A DNA stretch of 48,163 nucleotides, from contig BLXT01008059.1 of the NCBI GenBank assembly GCA_019648995.1, forward strand, positions 855,098 through 903,260, read 5' to 3'. Positions within the stretch are counted from its first letter, which is position 1. Each line of letters opens with the position of its first letter. Positions 33,747-45,005 of this stretch are shown here, in pieces. The DNA is from Plakobranchus ocellatus. Lineage: Eukaryota > Mollusca > Gastropoda > Plakobranchidae. Made by a program: the position numbers and the translations under genes. The notes below the pieces were generated by a model. The model saw only the letters and a program-made list of their open reading frames with translations, was not told the DNA's origin and did not search any database.

Positions 33747-34032
33747 AGTTATTATTTAACAAATAACACGAGATATCGCGAGATAACACAAGATATCCCG
33801 AGATAACACAAGATATCCCGAGATAACACTAAATTGCGGTAGTTATTATTTAACAAATAACACGAGATATAGCGAGATAACATGAGATATCCTGAGATAA
33901 CACGAGATATCATGAGATAACATCCATCAGATAGCATGAGATATCCTGAGATAACATGTGATATCACGGGATAACATGAGATATCATGAAATAACATGGG
34001 CTATCATGAGATATCACTAAATTGTAACAAGT
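33747..34032. repeat. 20-bp satellite block 2
   Basis: Two restarts of the element-end motif (33747, 33840), each followed by 20-bp GATAACA-GAGATATC units. Confidence 0.85.
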
Positions 34033-34039
34033 ATCACAT

Positions 34040-34577
34040 GGGCAAGGTCGAATACCCACTTAGCCCCCCGATCAGGGACACGTGAACTCAGGGTAAGCAG
34101 CTGAGGGATGAAGAGGAGAGCAGCCAAAATAGTTTTGGAACTGGTCGACTCTTCACTGCGTCGAGCAAATTGCCGAGGCAACCCGCCCAGTAAGGGCACT
34201 GCTCTTGTAGAAGGATCGCAAGCCACTACAAGTATAATTGCATAGGAAATCATGGAAGTCACAAAAGCAAAGAAGACAAATGACACAGTTTTAGAGGAAG
34301 CTCATACAACAAGACTTCTCATAAGCAAAATCCGTAAACGTCAAGCAACCTTTTTCGGCCATGTTATGCGAAGAGAAAAGTTGGAGAATCTTGTAACAAC
34401 AGGAATGTTGGAAGGAAAACGCAGTAGGGGAAAACAACGAGAAAAGCTCATTGAAGGCCTGACAGACTGGCTGAAGGCAGGGAAATCGTTGGAAGCAATA
34501 GAAGCGACAAAGGACAGGAAAAAGTGGAGGACCATGATCGCCAACGCTGTAAAGCAAGGCACCTGATGATGATGATG
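34040..34577 (+). mobile_element. 5'-truncated RTE-like LINE 3' end with 7-bp target duplication
   Basis: The open frame 34252-34566 reads KIRKRQATFFGHVMRREKLE, TTGMLEGKRSRGKQREKL and KKWRTMIANAVKQGT, the usual C-terminus of RTE-like LINE polyproteins. It is directly followed by a GATGATGATGAT tail. ATCACAT flanks the unit at 34033-34039 and 34578-34584. The mirrored arm of the fold-back element (about 37340-37360) has the uninterrupted sequence GTAACAAGTATCACATCAAA, which is the empty site. The 34040-34250 part is non-coding or frame-broken. Confidence 0.88.
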
Positions 34578-34584
34578 ATCACAT

Positions 34585-35045
34585 CAAACTGCATCTGGCA
34601 ATCCATCCTCAACAAAACCGAATGGTCAAATCAAGTAGAGTCTTTTACGTTGCAAGCATCAACATCATTTTAATTAAACAATTTTTAAAGAAAACAAGCA
34701 TTTGAAAATATATAATCAATATGCCTCATATTTCAAGGTACTTCAAAATGGAATAAGAACATTTTACAAAACTGAATGCTCAAATCAAGCAATGTCTTTT
34801 ATGTTGCAGTATCAACACTATTGTAATTACACCATTTTTAAAGAAAGCAAACACTTGAAAATATTTATAATCAATATACCTTATATAGGTACTTCAAGAT
34901 GAGTTGAAAACGTTTACAAAACTAAATGATCAAATCAAGTAATGTGTTTTATGTTGTAATAATCAGTACCATTGTAATTACATACTTTTTAAAGAAAATA
35001 GACAATTTAACTAATGTGCCTTATCTTACAAGATGTTTCAAGATG
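34585..35045. repeat. ~155-bp tandem repeat, left arm, three units
   Basis: Units contain TCAAATCAAG, TCTTTTATGTTGCA, ATTGTAATTACA, TTTTTAAAGAAA, ATTTCAAGGTACTTCAA and TTTACAAAACT in order, starting near 34624, 34780 and 34930. Related units occur at 35470-35750 and 36030-36450 and inverted at 36905-37345. Confidence 0.82.
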
Positions 35046-35059
35046 CACTTTAGTATTAT

Positions 35060-35420
35060 CTGAGAATATATCATGTTTTCTCGGATAATATCACGTTATC
35101 TCGAGATATTTAATCTAATCTCAGGATATTTTATGTTATGTCACGATATCTTATGTTATCTCTCGATATCTGAAGTTATTTGCTAAAAAAATAACTATCC
35201 ATGAGTTTATCATTTAATAAATAACACTAGATATCGTGAGATAACATGAGATATCCTGAGATAACATGAGGTATCATAGATAACATGCAGTAGTTATTAT
35301 TTAACAAATAAGATGAGATATGGCGAAATAACATAAGATATCACGAGGTAACATGAGATGTCATGAAATAACATGAGATGTCATAAAATAACATGAGATA
35401 TCACGAAATAAAACTGAATT
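35060..35420. repeat. 20-bp satellite block 3, with internal inversion
   Basis: 35060-35180 carries the repeat in inverted sense (TATCTC...GATATTT), then ATAACTATCCATGAGTTTAT, then 35215-35405 in plus sense. The mirror image of this whole arrangement occurs at 36610-36900. Confidence 0.8.
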
Positions 35421-35439
35421 ATAACAAATTTCACACTCA

Positions 35440-36525
35440 AACTGCACTTGACAATCATACCTCATCAAAACCAAATGCTCAAGTCAAGTAAGTCTTTTGC
35501 GTTGTAAACATCAACATTATTTTAATTAGACCATTTTTTTAGAAACCAAACACTTGAAAAAGTCTATTATCAATACACCTTATATTTCAAGGTGATTCAA
35601 GATGAGTTAAAAATGTTTACAAAACCATATTGTCTAATCAAATAATATATTCTGTATTGTAATAATCATCGCCATTGTAATTACATAATTTTTAAAGAAA
35701 GCAAACATTTAAAAATGTCTGTAACTAATGTGCCTCATATTTCAAGATGCACTTTAGTGTTACCTGAAAATATATCATGTTTTTTTGAAACATATCACGT
35801 AATCTCGGGATATTTCATATTATCTCACGATATCTCAGGTTTTTTGTTTAAAAAAACACTACCCATGTATTTATCATTTAACAAATAACACCGGATATCG
35901 TGAGATAACATGAGACATTGTGAAATAATATGAGATAACCTGAGATAACATGAGATATCATGAGATAACATGAGTTATCATGAATTGTAATAAATATCAC
36001 ACTCAAACTGCACCTAGCAATTATTTTCTCAACAAAATTGAATGTGCAAGTCATGGAATATCTTTTGTGTCGAAAGCTTCAACACCATTTTAATTACATC
36101 ATTTTTTAATGAACCAAACGTTTGAAAATACATATAATCAATATGCCTTATGTTTTAAGATACTTAAAGATGAACTAAGAATGTTTATGAAATCAAATGC
36201 TCAAATCAAGTTATGGCTTTTCCGTTGTAACAATCAACGCCATCTAATTACATAATGTTTTAAGAAAGCAAACATATCAAAATGTTTCTAAACAATATGC
36301 CTTATATTTCAAGATGCTTCTGTTCAAGATCAACTAAGACTTTTAAAAACAAAATGCTCAAAATAAAAAAAATCAAATCGAACAATGGCTTTTATGTGGT
36401 AAGCATCAACACCATTAATATCATAATTTTTAAAGAAAGCTAACATTTGAAAATCCTTGACTTGAGCATTCAATTTTGTTGAGAAAATAATTGCTAGGTG
36501 CAGTTTGAGTGTGATGTTTATTACA
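35440..36525. repeat. Centre of the fold-back: ~155-bp units flanking short 20-bp blocks
   Basis: 155-bp-type units at 35440-35760 and 36030-36450 surround 20-bp units at 35785-35990. The sequence CAAACTGCACCTAGCAATTA at 36007 is matched inversely near 36490-36510, marking the innermost part of the inverted repeat, with its centre near 36.2 kb. Confidence 0.72.
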
Positions 36526-36900
36526 ATTCATGATATCTCATGTTATCTCATGTTATCTCAGGATATCTCATGTTATCTCATGTTATCTCATGATACCTCA
36601 TGTTATCTCAGGATATCTCATGTTATTTCGCCATATCTCATCTTATTTGTTAAATAATAACTACTGCATGTTATCTATGATACCTCATGTTATCTCAGGA
36701 TATCTCATGTTTTCTCACGATATCTCGTGTTATTTGTTAAATGATAAACTCATGCGTAGTTATTTTTTTAGCAAATAACTTCAAATATCGAGAGATAACA
36801 TAAGATATCGTGACATAACATAAAATATCCTGAGCTTAGATTAAATATCACGAGATAACGTGATATTATCCGAGAAAACATGATATATTCTCAAATAATA
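36526..36900. repeat. 20-bp satellite block 4 (right arm)
   Basis: Plus-strand reading is TATCTCATGTTATCTCA-type, the reverse complement of the left blocks, then switches back to GATAACATAAGATATC at 36795-36880, mirroring 35060-35420. Confidence 0.85.
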
Positions 36901-36904
36901 CTAA

Positions 36905-37345
36905 AGTGCATCTTGAAATATCTTGAAATATAAGGCACATTAGTTAAATTGTCTGTTTTCTTTAAAAAGTATGTAATTACAATAGTATTGATTATTACAA
37001 CATAAAACACATTACTTGATTTGAGCATTTTGTAAACGTTTTCAATTCATCTTGAAGTACCTATATAAAGTATATTGACTATAGACATTTTAAAGTGTTT
37101 ACTTTCTTCAAAATTGGTGTAAAAGAAATTGCTTGATTTGAGCATTCAGTTTTGTAAAATGTTCTTATTCCATTTTGAAGTACCTTGAATTATGAGGCAT
37201 ATTGAATATAGATTTTCAAATGTTTGTTTTCCTTTAAAAATTGTTTAATTAAAATGATGTTGATGCTTGCAACGTAAAAAAATCTACTTGATTTGACCAT
37301 TCGGTTTTGTTGAGGATGGATTGCCAGGTGCAGTTTGATGTGATA
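36905..37345. repeat. ~155-bp repeat, inverted copies in the right arm
   Basis: Reverse complement of 34585-35045, with one unit fewer or shorter. Examples are TTGCTTGATTTGAGCATTC and CTTTAAAAATTGTTTAATTA. Confidence 0.82.
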
Positions 37346-37546
37346 CTTGTTACAATTTAGTGATATCTCATGATAGCCCATGTTATTTCATGATATCTCA
37401 TGTTATCCCGTGATATCATAAGTTATCCCGTGATATCACATGTTATCTCGTGGTATCACATGTTATCTCATGATATCTCATGTTATCTCATGACATCTCG
37501 TGTTATCTCAGAATATCTCGTGTCATTTGTTAAATAATAACTACCG
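37346..37546. repeat. 20-bp satellite block 5 and right terminus
   Basis: About nine 20-bp units in inverted sense leading to the terminal motif AATAATAACTACCGAT. Confidence 0.85.
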
Positions 37547-37549
37547 ATA

Positions 37550-39190
37550 TTCGCCCAAAATGTCAGATACGCTAGCAGGTGATATCACCTAAGAAACTGC
37601 CAATTAGCGGCCTCGTATTGCCACTTCGTATATTCATCCTGCTTTCACTACCCTGCCCCAACTTTCCCCAACTTTACTCAATCTCTAACTTTTCATCTCT
37701 AGTTCAATACATTTTTTCCTGCATGTCATCCAATTTTCCTTCAAATGGCCACAAACAGCCAAAACTCACCGGGTGATCGACAGTGATATTTTTTACGGCT
37801 AATTCCCTATCTCTAATGAAATTACCCAACAGAACAATCCCCAACATACTTAGGGGTCCAAAGGGATTCGATGTGGAATTTTCGGACAAAATCTTGAGGA
37901 ATTTTAAAGGATAACATGTGACGATCGGTGCCACAAAAACGTTTGATACAACAGGTAGGCTAAGTAGAATATGCGCAAAACAGTTTGGCTTTTATGTCTG
38001 ACAAAGGAACTAGAATCGCAATATTCAATTTGTTTATGCTTTTGGAAAGCTGTATGGAAATGCACAGAAAACTTATTCTAAGCTTTTGACAGAGTAAAAC
38101 ATTTTTAGGTGTTTTGCATGTTCGGAAAAAGAGACATTAAAGTGAAACAAAAAATTATGGACTAGAAAAAAGGCTTTGATGTAAATAATTTTGTTTTACC
38201 CACGATAATCACAAAGAAAAGAATTTTTCGGAGACTAAAAGTTTAATTGGTTTTAACCGGTTAGTTTTTCGATAACGAAATGTTACTGTATTTAATGGCT
38301 ATTACCCTCACTGATCATGGGTTGCTACACCAAAATTACTGCAAATATCACAAACAGTGACCTCTTGACCAACCTCTGTTTCCATGATAATGAACTATCA
38401 CTTTAGTGTCATAGTCTTGGCAGATATTGTCTCGACTTTTTGATTCTCTCACCCGTTGTAATAAAAATTATGCTTTTGTCAATATTTTCTTCTTAATATT
38501 TTTATGTGCACTTTAGATTTACATTGTATCAGATTACAAAAAAAAAACTTTACTTTTGCTTCTTTTTTTTTTTCTTTCTTTTTCTCCATCGTCTATCCTA
38601 AGCATCTGTAATTATAACAGCTTACTAATGGCTTTCACGGGAACGTCTTCAATAAAACCTTTGGCTACTGAATTTATATTTACTTTTCATAAAAAGTTAT
38701 GATTGTATTACTTTAAATAAAATCTTATAATCGTATGTTGAATAACTATAGTTGTATTTTATTTAATCCAAAACCAATATAAAAAAAGTATACACAATTG
38801 AGATAATCTGCTCCTAAATCGCATTCCGATCATATCGAGCCAAAATTAACATCAATTTTGCTTCTCCTGAAAAATCCTAGATTTAGACTTACGGCTGTAT
38901 TATTTCAGTGTGGCAATAAAAAAAAATTAAAAAAACAAGACATCTGGTGTAACTAGGTATATAAGTTTCTCGCCATTTTACAAATCGTTATAACTCAGCT
39001 AAAATTGGCCACTGCACAGCTTACAACAGTCTGCCCCGAGTCAGTTGTACTTTAATCTTCTTTTTGAATTACAAGGCATCGTGAGTATTTTTTTTATGTT
39101 TTACATAAATGAATTAACAGCATCAATATAATTATTCTCTCTCTAGGCTAATGTGAACTTTTTGCCTTAAGGCATGTTGTTTCCCCTTTT
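37550..39190. other. Intergenic stretch without recognised features
   Basis: AT-rich DNA. Short open frames (for example 37579-37776) have no recognisable domain. T/A tracts lie near 38540 and 38925. Confidence 0.5.
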
Positions 39191-39199
39191 TTTATGTTT

Positions 39200-39545
39200 A
39201 GGAGCGGTGACTCATCTGTTAGGTCAGCGGCTACCAAGTCAGAGGTGGGATGTTCGAAGCCCAGTCAAGTCAATTTTTCATTGCTTTTCTGTGTCCACCG
39301 AGTTCTAAATAGGTAGCTAGGTCTCTTAAAACTCGGCAAAAATAAACGCGGCAAGGAAAGCAATGGCAAACTACCTCATAATGCCGTATGCCAAAAACAA
39401 TTAGGACCCTACGCCTGGTTCCCTGAAGATTGTGGGGCCTAATTACTTTACCTCTTATCTAGAGGATAGCCAGTGATGTCGATTGCAACCAGTATCTACA
39501 TTCAGTAAAGTGGTACATATGTAGATCTATTAAAAGCAAATAAAT
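39200..39545 (+). mobile_element. tRNA-derived SINE, family 2
   Basis: The head has CGGTGACTCATCTGTTAGGTC and GATGTTCGAAGCCCA (B-box-like GTTCGAAGCCC). The body AGGTCTCTTAAAACTCGGC, AGCAATGGCAAACTACCTCA and AATTAGGACCCTACGCC matches the inverted copy at 31570-31915. The tail is (AAATA)n-like at 39536-39550. Confidence 0.78.
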
Positions 39546-39827
39546 AAATAGAATAACACAGAAGAGCAAGAGAACGCCATACGGCCTCAATCAACGCTTT
39601 CTCTACCAAAGCTTACGTAACGCATTGAAGATTGAGAACCTTTGTTATTAAAGCCACGGAGGTCAACGCAAAATACTTGGCAGTTTCTAATTTTAATCTT
39701 ATATTGTTGACAAATAAATGTAAGATAAGTTAAAACTAATAAGTTAGTTAGCATTTATATAAGGTTTATTAAGACAGTATGCTGCACTCGCAAACATCAG
39801 ACATACTGTTCACAGAAGTCTATATTC

Positions 39828-39848
39828 ATATATATATATATATATGTA

Positions 39849-39897
<49 letters not shown>
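39828..39897. repeat. (TA)n(GT)n microsatellite
   Basis: A TATATATA run followed by about 20 GT dinucleotides. Confidence 0.95.
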
Positions 39898-39898
<1 letters not shown>

Positions 39899-40380
39899 TT
39901 CATAAAGTTAAAGTCGCTGAGCTCGGGACGAACATTTGACAAAAAGCTCACTTAAATAGAGAAAATAGCGCTACGTTTAATCAAAGCAAATATCTATACA
40001 TTTTTTTTCTTCATCTCTAGAGTGATTTGGTTAAAAAAAAAAAGAAGAAAAAAATTTGGTTGTTAAAAAAAAAAAAATCCTGGTCGATATGTTTGTTTAA
40101 AGTATGAAATAAAAATGTAACTTAGTGTTAAACCATGTTTTACTCTATATTCTATTATGACTTGACATGAAAATAATGAAATAATAAACCTTATGGGCCA
40201 AACCTGTGTCTAGAAAATGAAAAAAAAAGTAATTCTCGCTTTGATTTCTTGATTTTCTATCCCTTAAAAAAAAGCGAAGAAAAAGTTGCAGTAAATTCTC
40301 AATGGCTCCCTTCTCCTACTTGTCGTACAAAAGTTTACAGAACTACAGCCATTATATTTGATTATTGTCTTTTTATCCAG

Positions 40381-40446
40381 TCACCTATATGTCTGTGCTA
40401 CCAATCTTGCTGCTTCTTGGTGTTTTGGTGGTTCCATCGTTCCAAG
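40381..40446 (+). CDS. Probable first coding exon (signal peptide) of an unidentified secreted or membrane protein
   Basis: A strong acceptor (TTGTCTTTTTATCCAG) ends at 40380 and a donor CAAG|gtaatt follows 40446. ATG 40389 opens 19 codons plus one base reading MSVLPILLLLGVLVVPSFQ, a textbook signal peptide. The exon would end in phase 1. The acceptor before the ATG implies a 5' UTR exon upstream, as in the GLA/NAGA-like gene. No downstream exon could be matched, since the rest of the window holds mostly repeats. It may be the start of a gene with very long introns or a chance match. Confidence 0.45.
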
Positions 40447-40743
40447 GTAATTTTAGTTTATTTATTTTTTTTTTTATATTGAGTAAAGAAACGTACAATC
40501 CAGAGAGGAGGAGGCCAGGGCCGTATTTAAAATGGAATGAAGGTGAGTAGAAACGACAAAAATAAAAAATAAAAGACAATGCACCGAATACACTATTAAA
40601 GTATAACTAAAAAGATGATTGATTAATTAATTAAAAATAAAATAAAATAAAGGCCAACTGCAATAAACGAGTGGATAGAGAGAGGGGCAGGAGTGCAGCT
40701 GGTTAGAAAGGGCAAGGAGAAAGCTGAAGAGTTGTGGGAAGAG

Positions 40744-40808
40744 ATAGAGAGAGAGAGAGGGAGAGAGAGAGAAAGAATGAGAGGGAGAAAAGGAGAAAGA
40801 GGTGGAGG
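40744..40808. repeat. GA-rich microsatellite
   Basis: GAGAGA runs with AAAG and GGAG interruptions. Confidence 0.9.
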
Positions 40809-40884
40809 GAAGACTGAGAGAGTGGTTAGCAGCTAGTTGTTTTTTTTTTGCGTATATTCCATATCTACAACATGGTTAGTTAGG

Positions 40885-41094
40885 TTCACACTGGAGGCGA
40901 CGAAACTAACTGATGTCGCACTTACGGTGCTATACCCAACTACAAATTACCTTGATAATTTGCGGAACAAGACTGGCCGCGTGGTTCGCGCGGCAACGGT
41001 CAGTAGAAGTATACTTATCGTAATGGCACACCCCTTTATATAGTACATCAGTCCTTCAAGTTAGATATGACAAGTCGCGTCGCTTCCAGTGTGG
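40885..41094. mobile_element. Small MITE-like inverted-repeat element
   Basis: The left end CACACTGGAGGCGACG (40887-40902) is matched inversely by CGTCGCTTCCAGTGTG (41078-41093), 15 of 16 positions. The inside (about 175 bp) is relatively CG-rich and non-coding. Target duplications were not evident. Confidence 0.65.
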
Positions 41095-41099
41095 GTCAA

Positions 41100-43780
41100 C
41101 CCATACTCGAAGGCTAGCTCTAAAGCTTCGAAAAGATGAAAGTCGCAGCCGACATGGTGTGCTTTCGTACCAAAAAAACTGAAATATTTCCAAACATGTA
41201 TAGTTGACACGTGAACTGCTGCCTCCAGTGTGCTCTCTGGGGACCGCAGGGATAAAGCATTCGTTTTTACCAGGCATTAAGGTGTGAGTAAAAAGATGTT
41301 TAAGCTCTACTTTTAATGCAAAATGACAGGAGCGACTGCTAAATTTAGCCCCAGAGAAAAAAATCACATACAGTGACCATTCAGAATAATTTCCTGAAGA
41401 CATATTAAACCACAAAGAAGTTTTCACATGCCTTTTTGTCTCAAGGGATACTAATAGAATTTTGTTATTTGTTTCATAAGACCCATCGAAAAAAAACGCT
41501 GACCTCAGGCCTTTTCCGTCTCGACTAGGCAGCTGAATCAGTGAGACATAAGGCTAGCCTACAAATCTCACTGCGCACGCATCAAACTTTTTTTTTTTTA
41601 ATCTACCGACCGAATGTCCCTACTTCATTTAAAGTGGATATGCAAACCACTGAGCTGTCAAATTCACTTTCTCTTCCCCTGCCCCGTCGGAGGAGTAACG
41701 ACACGTAATTCACCTGTCCACTGAGAAAATCAAAGCCTCTGCATCATTACTTGGGTCAATATCTGAATCGTCCAATCGTTCAGATTCAGTGAATCGGTAG
41801 GGCACACCATTACATAATAAAAATTATTGGATGATTGGATGCAGATATGGTCCAAGTACTAAATAATGCGTACAGTCTCGTAGCCAGTGTGTAAACAAAA
41901 CACAGGCTTAACACAATAACGGCAAATAATGGAGCAAATGAATTTCGTCTCTTATCTTCTTCATTATGAGCTATGGCTTTCAGTCTGTGGCAATCATTCT
42001 ATAATACGTTAAGTTTGTAACGTTCAAAACCTTATTTCTGTAGCCACTGAGCTAAATCCAATTTTATATGAAGCATCACTTTCAAGCCAATCTCGATTAA
42101 TTTTATTTATTAATTTATTTATTTTTAATTGTGTTTGTTTCATTTTTAGTTTAAGGAGGGAGAAAGCTTGCAAATCTTTCTTGAAATCATTGTGTGGGCC
42201 CTTTCCTAGAAATTTTAATATTCTGATTTATGTCCTGGGTTCGACTACTATTTATTTCATCTTCTATCGAACGCATCCATTAAAGTGGCAACTAACTTCA
42301 GCCACTGAGACGTAACCATGCTATATGGCTGTGTAGACAGTTTGCTAATGACGAGGCTATATTGCATAAACATGCAAACGACCTACTCTGTTAACAATTT
42401 TTAGATACATTTATTTGAATATGTGATTAGCGTTCAGCACTATTCACAGACATAAAATGTTTCTTAGTTTGTTTGTTTGTTTGTTTGTTTGTTTTTGTTG
42501 CCTTTTGTCCCCACAAATAACTTGTTCCTGCTGCGCATTTTTTTTTCTACTATACTAGATATTGTTTAAAGTAGTAGGGGATTTAAAATGCCCATAATTT
42601 TGCCATTTGGAAGTTTAGATGTTTAGATAAAATCAATTGAAAGTTAACACATAAAAAAAATTCAAATGATTTCAAAAAAGATAATTTTAGCCCATATCTA
42701 AAATTGCGCTAATTATAAATCACGGTGCAACTTTACTTCATTGTACAAAAATAATTTTAAACATTCAAACATGTAATTTGCAAAAAGCAAATGACCACCT
42801 TATAATTTCACTGCAACAAAACAGGTGTTACCGGTGGAAAAAAAAAATCAATTGGCAGTTCAAGACATAAAACTATAAGTTCATTCCAAAAACCATAAAA
42901 AAGCTGCGTAAACACGTGCAGCCTTAATTAATACAGGATTACTGTGGCTGTCATTTTTAACTGTTTATTGAGTCGAGGGTGAGATTTGTCCACCTACCCT
43001 TGTCTGTGTTTCATAACATACAGGTTGCAAACACCAAACTGACAGGCATAGACATAAAACCGTTAAATAGTTCCATTAAAAATTTCAATGGTAAATTTTT
43101 ATTTCACATTTTTTTTAAGGTGTTGTGACATAACTTCGCCCTCAGCTTTTATCGTTAGTTTGCTTGCTTTTTTACCCTTAGCTTTCACTGCAAACTTCTG
43201 CTGGTTTGCCAAACATATTGGAAAAGAATAATTTACAAAAGGGCAAAGGTCACTTCGAACTTGCAGCAGGAAAACAAGATGTTATTTGTCACAAAAAACC
43301 AACTGACGGCTCAAGTCACAAAACTTTTAGCTTCTTCCAATAAAAATATATGATTGATAGAGCAAACTCCTGTTTCATGCTCTTGTATTGTCTCTAGACC
43401 CTAGACGTAATTATTTTCTCTATATAAAATGCTTGTTTATATCTGATACGATATCTTTCACAAAAGTGCTTTCGAAATTTCGTCTTTAACAACTTACGGA
43501 CGGTACATCACTTTTTCAAGTTGTAGGTCTGTGACAGACATCGGCGATCGTAACTCCCCAATCAGTTATGTCTTTAGACAGAATAAGAAATTTGATACAG
43601 CGAAAGTTTCTGAATTCCAAGAAACATCAACCTCTGCCTTTATCCAACTCTCCATTCTTCAACCCTTCCTGTTTGAAACAAATAATATAATTCACTGCCT
43701 TGACAAGGACATGCATGCTTGGTAAAATTGGTCATTTTTTTCTGTCATGTTATCTTCAATCAATAAATTACATTTTTCAA
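41100..43780. other. Intergenic stretch with small repeats
   Basis: No gene was recognised. A GTTT microsatellite lies at 42470-42496. Two weak direct repeats (about 42785-42910 and 43240-43350) share ACCAACTGACGGCTCAAGTC-like and ACATAAAACT.TAA.TTCATTCC-like sequence and look like old diverged copies of an unnamed element. Confidence 0.45.
41741..41869. mobile_element. Small imperfect inverted-repeat unit (MITE-like)
   Basis: GCATCATTACTTGGGTCAAT and then ATCTGAATCGTCCAATC on the left pair with GATTGGATGCAGATATGGTC and CAAGTACTAAATAATGC on the right, with about 75% pairing over roughly 40 bases. Confidence 0.55.
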
Positions 43781-43976
43781 GTCGATTTTCGTAACAGGCG
43801 TATTTTTTTTTATTTTTGGTGGTGAAAAGTTTTGAAGATAGATAAATCTCAATTTCGCTATCTCTTATTGCTATTTAAGTCGATTTTCGTAACAGGCGTA
43901 TTTTTTTTATTTTTGGTGGTGAAAAGTTTTGAAGATAGATAAATCTCAATTTCGCTATCTCTTATTGCTATATACT
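43781..43976. repeat. 98-bp perfect-looking tandem duplication
   Basis: GTCGATTTTCGTAACAGGCG begins at 43781 and again at 43879. The two units differ only by about one T in a homopolymer and at their junction, so the duplication is recent. Confidence 0.92.
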
Positions 43977-44393
43977 CTTTTTTCCTCTGTAACGAACTCC
44001 AGATCAGTTTCTAATTTTAAAGGTTGGCAGATTTTGTACATTCTGCAGATTTGCAGCTTTTGGGGAGGAACGTCCGCTAGAGAAATTTTGTCTCTCGTCT
44101 TTTTTACAATTTTCTGTGATCAGGTGTGAACAAAACTGACATCAGAAAGGCAACGTAATAGGAGAATCTCACGAAATTAAAAAAAAACCAGTACATTGAA
44201 GACTCCGATTACTATTATAGACATGTTATGTTTTAAAAAAGCAAAATTTCAAAATGGTGGCAACTTTACTATTCCTGGACTACATATGATATTGTAAAAG
44301 AGTGACTGTGGGCACTGTGGAAATCGGTTCATTGTTCATAAATCCATTGTACAAAATATTTCAAAACTATAGAATGTTTTTGATAGAGTATTT

Positions 44394-44641
44394 GAAGAGT
44401 ACAATGGAAAAACAGGCATAGTCACATATTATGTAATTTTGCATTATGCCCGTGGGGTGTTAGTTCACAACATTTACTTCCTCTTAAAAAAGTATCATTA
44501 AAATAAGAAAAGATCCCGAGTCAAAAGTGCAAAGATATGATGGCGTGACTAGTTAATCATTGAATGACATGCTGAGTCAAAAATTGAATTTTCTTAAAAG
44601 TATCTTTCTGTGACTATGCCTGTTTTTCCATTGTAGTCTTC
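44394..44641. mobile_element. MITE-like element with 33-bp terminal inverted repeats
   Basis: GAAGAGTACAATGGAAAAAC and AGGCATAGTCACA (44394-44426) are the inverse of 44609-44641 with one mismatch. The 182-bp interior is AT-rich and non-coding. Confidence 0.82.
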
Positions 44642-44789
44642 ATTTGTGATTCACGTTGGACTCAACTCTTCTGAAAAGGACAGTAGACTAATTATCTTTG
44701 TAAAGATTTCTGTACCTACATCAACAATTGCTAATTAAAACCCCGACTAAGCCAAACAATTGTTTTGATGATCTGCACACACTTTTAGT

Positions 44790-45005
44790 CTCGTTAGTTA
44801 TCACCCCAGGAACGTTCAGTTCAAGAACGGGGAGAAAGAACACAAAGAAAGGTTGCCTAAACAATTATTCGAGAAATTACAGAAGCTCAAATGGGAACAT
44901 TTTAGAAAACTTGTGCGAACAAACATGCTTTTTTGCAACGAATTGTACATTTAAAAAAAAAGCTGCAAGACATATAACCGCCTGGAGAGGTCCTCATAAG
45001 GATTA
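44790..45005 (+). mobile_element. RTE-like LINE endonuclease C-terminal fragment
   Basis: The open frame ends NGNILENLCEQTCFFATNCT then FKKKAARHITAWRGPHKD before a stop. This matches the N-G-x-x-L-x-x-x-C-x-x-x-x-L-F-x-x-N-T-x-F-K ... ARH-x-T-x-W-x-G segment of RTE-like endonucleases, just ahead of the catalytic IDY motif, which is missing here. Confidence 0.62.

Larger units (their letters stand above)
31942..37546. mobile_element. ~5.6-kb fold-back element with tandem-repeat inverted arms
   Basis: The left end ATCGGTAGTTATTATTTAAC is matched in inverse at the right end (GTTAAATAATAACTACCGAT, 37529-37548). Inside, blocks of a 20-bp repeat and of a ~155-bp repeat occur in plus orientation on the left (31951-36000) and mirrored on the right (36456-37546). 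The stretches 33989-35340 and 36610-37380 are near reverse complements apart from indels. The end motif also recurs internally at about 32056, 33747, 33840, 35290 and 36640. No transposase frame is present. The architecture resembles Drosophila Foldback elements, whose long inverted repeats are also made of short tandem repeats. Confidence 0.75.

Noticed and set aside
33752-36778. Ile/Ser/Tyr-rich open frames such as 33752-33997 (minus) and 36530-36778 (plus)
   Set aside because: They are translations of the 20-bp satellite in its inverted orientation.
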